Below, in pieces: positions 5,579 to 10,683 of a stretch of DNA of 10,683 nucleotides. How positions within the stretch are numbered: position 1 is the first letter of the stretch; every line of letters begins with the position of its first letter. Source of the stretch: Candidatus Omnitrophota bacterium (lineage in GTDB: Bacteria; Omnitrophota; Gorgyraeia; Gygaellales; Profunditerraquicolaceae); assembly GCA_028687525.1 (NCBI GenBank), contig JAQTZX010000030.1:1-10683 (forward strand). Direction: 5' to 3'. A model generated the notes under the pieces. That model was not told the origin of the DNA, did no database searches, and was given only the letters and a program-made list of their open reading frames with translations. A program made the translations under genes and the position numbers.

Positions 5579-7530
5579 TGACTGATATATCTATGATCAG
5601 AAAATTAAAGAATATCCGGGAAGAATTCGGGATATGGACAGCCGTAAAACGGGTTATCGGAAAGATAATCCGGCCGGTATTTGAAACCAATAGCGCTTAC
5701 TGGTTCGGGAAAGATCTGAACGGAAAATTCACGGAAGTACCGGTTGGAATGAATCTGACGGCAGACTTTTTATCCGGAGAAGAAACGATTGCATGGCTTA
5801 AAAAACAGAAAGAAACATGGATGTACGATGAAAGCGAGATAGAAGCTGCCCGCCGGAGAAAACATTATTTTCCCAGCGTAAAATACCATGGAGAAATAAT
5901 CGGCTATGCCAAAGCCGGGACGGAAAAAATATATATAAGAGACTACCGCGGGGAAATTTCTCTGCCTAAAGGGACGGGATTTATCTATGACCTGTATGTT
6001 AAGCCGGAATTCCGTAACAAAGGTATAGCCGCATATCTGATACGCGAACTAACGGAGGAGTTGAAAACGAAAGGTGTGAGTAAACTCGGCTGTCACATCC
6101 CGGGATGGAACCACGCTTCCGTGCGTGTATTTGAAAAACTGGGGTTCAAAAAAGAGAAGTATGTCAGGCATTTCCGGATATTGGGAATGATCAGGTTTAA
6201 TATAACAAAACAAGGGAGGAGGGAAACAAACACGGTGCCGGTCATCAAAAGGAACACCCCGGGATTTCTCCGCAGGGGTAAACTTATCCGGGATTATATA
6301 TCGGTTATTTTCGGGACTGGATTCGGGAGAGGGCTTTCATTCATTACTTCACTTTTGTTAGCGCGGGCTCTGGGCACGACCGGCTTCGGGATATACTCGG
6401 TATTTTTCACCCTTATGATGCTCTCATGGCAGCTGCTTGGAGTATTCGACGGGATATATATCCGCTATGCCAAGGCAGGGCACCAGGAGAAACAAACCGA
6501 CTATCTGCGCGCGATATTCTTCATGAAACTTTTGCTTTTTTTTGTCATGGTATGCTCGGCATTTCCAACGGGTTATGCGGTATCGACATTTGTCTTTAAA
6601 AAGCCCGAGTTGGCCTTTTACGTAAGTTCCGCGGTCATTTCCGGGGCATTCTTGAGTGTGTTCACCACTTTAGGAGGTATTTTGCTTGCTAAGGAACGTT
6701 TCAATATCTATTCCGTATTTATCAATATTTTCTATACGGTGTTTTTCCTGTTTATCGGAGCAGGAGTATTGTTTAAATTAAACCTGACTCCTTTTGAAAT
6801 CACTCTTTTGAACACAATGCTGGCCGCGCTCATGGGAGGGTTGGGAATATGGTATTTATGGCGAAAGACCAAACCGATTTTCTTTCCGGAACCGTTACTG
6901 ATCAGAAATATGGTACATTTCGGCAAGTGGCTTCTGGCAGAAAGTATCATCTACAATTTAATCCAGAGGCTGGATATCCTGTTCCTCGCCCGGACCGCGT
7001 CTTACGACCAGGTGGGTATATATTCCGCGGCAGTGCGTACTGCCATGTTCGCGGGTATTCTTACAACCGCTTCCACGACCCTTTTCATGCCCAAAGGATG
7101 CGCGTCCCTGAAATCAAAAAAACAGCTGTCCGCATATCTTAGAGAATCGCTGTTATTGAACAGCGCGCTGGCAGGAGGCATCGTGCTTCTCATAATTGCT
7201 GTCCCGGCGTTCATACGCATGTTTTTCGGCCGGCATTACATGCCCGCCATACCCGCGGCGCGGCTCTTACTGCTGGATGCTGTTTTTATACTTTTTTATA
7301 CTCCGTTCTCATTCCTGTTTTTCGCTTCCGGGAAAACAAAAATGATTTTTTACTTCGGGCTGGCAAAATTATGCGTCGTTTCCGCCGCCCTTTTATTATT
7401 AGTCCCGCGGATGGGCCCGACAGGCGCGGCTTCAGCGATATGCCTGACCTCCTTATGCGGGCTGGGGCTGGCTGCCGCCGCCTCATCAACGCTTATAAAA
7501 AATGAAAGTTTCAGTGGTAATGCCGGTTAA
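5575..7530 (+). CDS. Fusion: GNAT N-acetyltransferase plus Wzx-type polysaccharide flippase
   Basis: One 651-residue reading frame joins two enzymes. Residues about 45-205 are a GNAT domain. Motif A is FIYDLYVKPEFRNKGIAAYL (136-155), with the acetyl-CoA-binding R-x-x-G-x-A at 147-152, and NHASVRVFEKLGFKK (179-193) is the usual GNAT ending. After a basic linker (about 211-235), residues 236-645 are a multi-span MATE/Wzx flippase. It opens with FGRGLSFITSLLLARALGTTG and FGIYSVF and ends in hydrophobic helices, and its size of about 415 residues is normal for a complete flippase. The start chosen is ATG 5575, which overlaps the radical SAM stop as ATGA; an in-frame ATG at 5485 would reach 90 bases into that gene. 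The acetyltransferase would sit on the cytoplasmic side, where it could modify an amino sugar on the lipid-linked unit before flipping (inference). A separate flippase start at GTG 6235 is possible. The last 29 bases overlap the next gene. Confidence 0.85.
   Translation: MMTDISMIRKLKNIREEFGIWTAVKRVIGKIIRPVFETNSAYWFGKDLNGKFTEVPVGMNLTADFLSGEETIAWLKKQKETWMYDESEIEAARRRKHYFPSVKYHGEIIGYAKAGTEKIYIRDYRGEISLPKGTGFIYDLYVKPEFRNKGIAAYLIRELTEELKTKGVSKLGCHIPGWNHASVRVFEKLGFKKEKYVRHFRILGMIRFNITKQGRRETNTVPVIKRNTPGFLRRGKLIRDYISVIFGTGFGRGLSFITSLLLARALGTTGFGIYSVFFTLMMLSWQLLGVFDGIYIRYAKAGHQEKQTDYLRAIFFMKLLLFFVMVCSAFPTGYAVSTFVFKKPELAFYVSSAVISGAFLSVFTTLGGILLAKERFNIYSVFINIFYTVFFLFIGAGVLFKLNLTPFEITLLNTMLAALMGGLGIWYLWRKTKPIFFPEPLLIRNMVHFGKWLLAESIIYNLIQRLDILFLARTASYDQVGIYSAAVRTAMFAGILTTASTTLFMPKGCASLKSKKQLSAYLRESLLLNSALAGGIVLLIIAVPAFIRMFFGRHYMPAIPAARLLLLDAVFILFYTPFSFLFFASGKTKMIFYFGLAKLCVVSAALLLLVPRMGPTGAASAICLTSLCGLGLAAAASSTLIKNESFSGNAG
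6217..6237 (+). promoter_or_regulatory. Possible internal ribosome binding site and GTG start at the GNAT/flippase junction
   Basis: AGGAGG at 6217-6222 is a consensus Shine-Dalgarno sequence, the strongest match noticed in the window. It lies 12 bases before an in-frame GTG at 6235 (Val221 of the fusion). The spacing is longer than ideal. No ATG or TTG lies between. Initiation here would give a stand-alone flippase of 431 residues. Confidence 0.4.
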
Positions 7531-8443
7531 AAACGAAGAAAAGTCGATTGTCGAAGTCCTGCGTTCGCTCCTGGAACAGACACGCGCGCCCGATGAGATC
7601 GTCATTACCGACGGAGGCTCGACGGATAAAACGGTTGAATTGATCAACCGTTTCATTGAGGAAGGAGAACCTATCCGGATCATCCGGGAAAAAGAGGCTC
7701 TTCCCGGGAAAGGCCGGAACGCGGCTATTGCCCGCGCCAGCTTCAATGTCATCGCGCTGGCTGATGCGGGGACAATACTATCCGGCAACTGGCTTGAATC
7801 ATTGCTTGAACCGATGAAAAAATCACCGGATACGCAGGTGGTTTACGGCGTACAGGGATACTGCGCCAAAACCATTTTTGAAAAATGCTTTCTTGTGGTA
7901 TATCGTCCGCCGGGAAAAAAACATAACGGAAAGATGCTTTATTACCCCTATATGGGATCGCTGCTTATAAAAAAGGAAGTGTGGGAGAGAACCGGGGGCA
8001 TCCGGGAAGATCTGCGCGCCGCCGAAGATCTTTTGTTCTTCCGGGAGATCAAACGCGGAAATTTCAAATCCGCGGTTGTGCCGGAGGCAATAGCCTATTG
8101 GAAGCCGCGTTCGAATTTTAAAGAGGCGTTCATGATGGGATATAAATATTCGGAATGCGACGCCCGTATCGGAATGCACGGTGAAAATTACGCTAAACGG
8201 TTTCTTCGTTACACAGTCGGCGTATTCCTTCTGGCAGGGGGATACCGTCACCATTTTTTTTATGGGATATTGATTACCGGATTGATTATCATCAGTATCA
8301 GTATATGCCTGAAAAACCGGGAAGAATTCGCAAACACGGCCCGGCAGAATCCATTCGCTTATTTTATGGTCATTGCCATCATGGTAACTCTCGATATAAG
8401 CAGTATGGCGGGGTACATAAAAGGTTCATTAATAAGAAAATGA
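7502..8443 (+). CDS. Family 2 glycosyltransferase with C-terminal membrane segments
   Basis: Likely transfers a sugar from a nucleotide donor to the growing lipid-linked repeat unit on the cytoplasmic face. It opens with the typical GT-A start MKVSVVMPVKNEE. It then shows ITDGGSTDKT (35-44, nucleotide-binding Asp37) and GKGRNAAIARA (69-79). ADAGTILSGNWLESL (87-101) holds the metal-site region, read here as Asp-Ala-Gly rather than strict DxD. MGSLLIKKEVWERTGG (151-166) leads to the AED motif at 174-176 that supplies the catalytic-base region. Two hydrophobic segments, about 236-270 and 285-304, probably anchor it in the inner membrane. The start overlaps the flippase by 29 bases and has no clear Shine-Dalgarno sequence, but the conserved N-terminus fixes it. 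Donor and linkage cannot be predicted. Confidence 0.9.
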   Translation: MKVSVVMPVKNEEKSIVEVLRSLLEQTRAPDEIVITDGGSTDKTVELINRFIEEGEPIRIIREKEALPGKGRNAAIARASFNVIALADAGTILSGNWLESLLEPMKKSPDTQVVYGVQGYCAKTIFEKCFLVVYRPPGKKHNGKMLYYPYMGSLLIKKEVWERTGGIREDLRAAEDLLFFREIKRGNFKSAVVPEAIAYWKPRSNFKEAFMMGYKYSECDARIGMHGENYAKRFLRYTVGVFLLAGGYRHHFFYGILITGLIIISISICLKNREEFANTARQNPFAYFMVIAIMVTLDISSMAGYIKGSLIRK

Positions 8444-9735
8444 TAAACGTAATCTTGCTTTCAGCTTTGTCGTTAACTGTCGCGCTGGTATTGACGCGGA
8501 TCAACGCCTTAAGCATCGGCGCTGCACTGATCATACCCCTTATCCCCCTGGTAGTGGCCATGCCGGGACTGTATTTCGTGTTTTTCATCATCGGCAGGCC
8601 GGCTCTGGATCTTGCCGGATTGGCTAAAATAAGCGGGGAACTCAATCTTGCTTCCCTGGCCACGCTTTTATTCATACTTATCTGCGGCATGATGCTTTTA
8701 AACAGGAAAAAACTATCGGGCATAGGACAAAACCGGTTCCTCGTGGTTTTCAATATCCTTTTTTCACTGTTCACATTTATCTCGTTATGTTCATTCCTGA
8801 ATACCGGAGACGCCATGGCGTCTTTCAGCGATTTCATCCGGATGATATCCATACTTACGGCCGTGAATTACGCGGTTGTTTATTTTAAAGATAAGGAAAG
8901 ACGGTTTTTCCTGTATATCACGGCATCGGCGGTACTGCCGCTGGCCTTCGGGTTACAGCAGGCGATTTTTAAAACCGGGCTGGCGGATTCGGATTTTAAC
9001 CGGATATTCGGAACTTTTCTACATCCCAATGTCCTGGCGCAATACCTGGTATTGATCATTACCGTGGTTATGTATCAGCTTACCACTTTCAAAGAGCGCC
9101 TTCTGTTGAAGCTGGTGTTATATTTTACGGCGGTAATCGCAATCACGGAATTGATGTTTACTTTTACCCGGGGAGCCTGGATAGGCTTAAGCTCCACATT
9201 CATGATCTACCTGTTAATAAAAACAAAACCGGTAATGAAACTGCGTTTTATCATGATCGGCATGCTTGCGGCAACGCTGATTTTTCCCATCGCGCAAAAA
9301 CGTTTTGCCGATTTAAAAGAACCTTCTTCGGACCGGATAAATTCATGGCAATGGCGGCTGCAACAATGGGAGATGACCGCTCAATCAATTAATGAACACC
9401 CGGCCTTCGGACACGGCATCGGCATGTATGAAAAAAAATTCGCGATCATGGCCCATAACGATTACATCCGTATCGTGTATGAAACCGGTTTCGCCGGACT
9501 CGGGGCATATATCCTGTTTTTTATGTTCATCCTGTTCACCGCAATAAAAAGAATGCTGGGGGCACATTCCACGGAAGCAATAAACAGCTATAAGGCCGGA
9601 ATATGCCTTATTGTCAGTCTTTTGCTTATGAGCTTTGCGGACAACCTGGCAAGAAGCACGGTAGTAATGATATATTTCCTGATAACGGCAGGTTACCTGA
9701 TCGGAAGCAATCATGAAAATATTGCAGGTGCATAA
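8440..9735 (+). CDS. O-antigen polymerase/ligase family membrane protein (Wzy/WaaL type)
   Basis: Polytopic inner-membrane protein of 431 residues, roughly ten or more hydrophobic spans by eye. It is expected to act in the periplasm, either polymerising flipped repeat units (Wzy) or transferring chains (WaaL); the family does not separate these by sequence. Diagnostic parts are GTFLHPNVLAQYL (191-203), FTRGAWIGL (242-250, the conserved arginine motif of this superfamily), WRLQQWEMTAQSINEHPAFG (305-324) and the large-loop signature HNDYIRIVYETGFAGL (339-354). The chosen start, ATG 8440, makes an ATGA overlap with the glycosyltransferase stop. An in-frame ATG at 8305 would add 45 charged, non-hydrophobic residues translated from inside that gene and is unlikely. 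With the flippase and copolymerase in the same operon, a Wzy role is the better guess. Confidence 0.87.
   Translation: MINVILLSALSLTVALVLTRINALSIGAALIIPLIPLVVAMPGLYFVFFIIGRPALDLAGLAKISGELNLASLATLLFILICGMMLLNRKKLSGIGQNRFLVVFNILFSLFTFISLCSFLNTGDAMASFSDFIRMISILTAVNYAVVYFKDKERRFFLYITASAVLPLAFGLQQAIFKTGLADSDFNRIFGTFLHPNVLAQYLVLIITVVMYQLTTFKERLLLKLVLYFTAVIAITELMFTFTRGAWIGLSSTFMIYLLIKTKPVMKLRFIMIGMLAATLIFPIAQKRFADLKEPSSDRINSWQWRLQQWEMTAQSINEHPAFGHGIGMYEKKFAIMAHNDYIRIVYETGFAGLGAYILFFMFILFTAIKRMLGAHSTEAINSYKAGICLIVSLLLMSFADNLARSTVVMIYFLITAGYLIGSNHENIAGA
9703..9707 (+). promoter_or_regulatory. Ribosome binding site of the family 4 glycosyltransferase
   Basis: GGAAG lies five bases before ATG 9713, inside the end of the polymerase gene. 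It supports 9713 as the start with a 23-base overlap. Confidence 0.5.
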
Positions 9736-10683
9736 ATTTTTCTATTTAAGCGGCGGGGCGGACCGGGTATTTTTTGACACATCCGCTTTGCTTGAGAAAA
9801 ACGGTCACACGGTGCTTTTTTTCTCCATGAAACACCCGAAAAACTTCTCCTGTCCTTTTGACCAGTATTTCGTTTCCCAGTCCTCGTACGAGAACAATAC
9901 TCCGGGCAGATGTATTATGAATGCAGTAAACATCATCTATTCACCGGAAGCCCGGCGCAACATGGATATGCTTCTTTCCAGGCACCAGCCTGACATAGCC
10001 CATCTGCATAATATTTATCATCAGCTTTCACCTTCCATACTGCACAGTCTCCGGCACCGCAGTGTCCCGGTAGTAATGACCCTGCATGACTATAAAATGG
10101 TTTGTCCGGCTTACTCCATGCTTTACAACGGCAAACCATGCGAAGCCTGCAAAGGAGGGGCATACCAGCATTGTTTCCTGAAAGCCTGCGTTAATGATTC
10201 CCGGAATAGAAGCCTCCTTTTAACCGCGGAAATGTTCCTGCATCATAAGATAATGCGGATATATGACCTGGTTAACGTTTTTATTTCTCCCAGCCTTTTC
10301 TTAAAAAATAAGCTGGAAGAAATGGGATTCCCCGGCAGAATAGTACATCTTCCGAATTTTGTGGAAACAGGCGCGCTCAAGCCTTTATACGGAGGAGACG
10401 GAAAAACTATCGTTTATCTTGGAAGATTGTCTCCGGAAAAAGGACTGACAACCTTGATGGATGCGGTCAAAGGACTAACCGGAATCTCATTGAATATTAT
10501 CGGCGGCGGCCCCCTGAAACCGTTTCTTGAAGAAAAAATAAAAAATGAAAATATCAAAAACATCTTTCTGCCCGGATATAAAAGCGGGTATGAACTAAGG
10601 CAGGAAGTGGAAAAGGCCATGTTTGTCGTACTTCCGTCCGAATGTTATGAAAATAACCCCCGATGTATTTTAGAGGCATTTGC
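9713..10683 (+). CDS. Family 4 glycosyltransferase (GT-B fold), cut by the window end
   Basis: 323 complete codons are visible with no stop; a typical member has about 380-420 residues, so only the last part is missing. The start MKILQVHKFFYLSGGADRVF (1-20) has the glycine-rich loop of the N-terminal Rossmann domain. HLHNIYHQLSP (97-107) and VVMTLHDYKMVCPAY (120-134) are typical of capsule-type GT4 enzymes. A cysteine cluster follows (Cys131, 143, 146, 154, 159). The C-terminal donor-binding domain shows SPSLFLKNKL (192-201) and YLGRLSPEKGL (235-245, with Arg238 and Lys243 in the usual phosphate-binding places). IIGGGPL (262-268) comes next, and VLPSECYENNPRCILEAF (306-323) carries the EX7E motif as Glu313 and Glu321. 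It is likely a retaining, cytoplasmic enzyme adding a sugar to the repeat unit; the donor is unknown. Confidence 0.9.
   Translation, partial: MKILQVHKFFYLSGGADRVFFDTSALLEKNGHTVLFFSMKHPKNFSCPFDQYFVSQSSYENNTPGRCIMNAVNIIYSPEARRNMDMLLSRHQPDIAHLHNIYHQLSPSILHSLRHRSVPVVMTLHDYKMVCPAYSMLYNGKPCEACKGGAYQHCFLKACVNDSRNRSLLLTAEMFLHHKIMRIYDLVNVFISPSLFLKNKLEEMGFPGRIVHLPNFVETGALKPLYGGDGKTIVYLGRLSPEKGLTTLMDAVKGLTGISLNIIGGGPLKPFLEEKIKNENIKNIFLPGYKSGYELRQEVEKAMFVVLPSECYENNPRCILEAF

Noticed and set aside
6849..7142. 97-codon + strand frame inside the flippase
   Set aside because: Out-of-frame shadow of transmembrane coding sequence with no recognisable features or ribosome binding site.
8305..8439. Longer N-terminus of the polymerase from ATG 8305
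   Set aside because: The extra 45 residues are charged and unlike a membrane protein start, and they lie inside the glycosyltransferase membrane region. ATG 8440 begins directly with a hydrophobic helix and forms an ATGA overlap.

Overview
This is a polysaccharide (capsule or exopolysaccharide) assembly and export locus. It holds eight genes, all on the + strand, packed as one apparent operon that continues past the right edge. The outer-membrane-type polysaccharide export protein and the Wzz-like copolymerase point to a two-membrane (Gram-negative type) bacterium. Mid-range GC, ATA- and CGG-rich codon use and the unusual gene versions would fit an uncultured lineage such as Omnitrophota or a neighbouring candidate phylum. 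That placement is a guess from general impression, not from any marker gene.

Layout: 40-1389 is a periplasmic/outer-membrane export protein with four near-identical SLBB repeats. 1389-3245 is an inner-membrane chain-length/copolymerase protein whose tyrosine-kinase-like tail has lost its ATP-binding residues. An 81-base gap with a strong hairpin separates these two from the biosynthetic genes. 3327-4466 is a CelD/FemAB-like acyltransferase. 4463-5578 is a radical SAM protein with a C-terminal SPASM-like cysteine region. 5575-7530 is an in-frame fusion of a GNAT acetyltransferase to a Wzx-type flippase. 7502-8443 is a family 2 glycosyltransferase, 8440-9735 an O-antigen polymerase/ligase-type membrane protein, and 9713 to the window end a family 4 glycosyltransferase cut by the window edge.

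Inferred workflow: glycosyltransferases build a lipid-linked repeat unit on the cytoplasmic face. The two acyltransferases and the radical SAM enzyme may modify it. The flippase moves it across the inner membrane, the Wzy/WaaL-like protein polymerises or transfers it, and the copolymerase and SLBB protein control length and export. No initiating sugar-phosphate transferase, active BY-kinase, phosphatase or outer-membrane porin is seen here. From the acyltransferase onward every gene overlaps the next (four-base ATGA overlaps three times, 29 and 23 bases otherwise), which suggests translational coupling.

The most unusual items are the acetyltransferase-flippase fusion, which has an AGGAGG sequence and an in-frame GTG at the domain junction; the pseudokinase copolymerase with two extra membrane segments; and the strictly periodic four-SLBB exporter without a C-terminal membrane helix. 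No RNA genes, CRISPR arrays or insertion sequences were seen.
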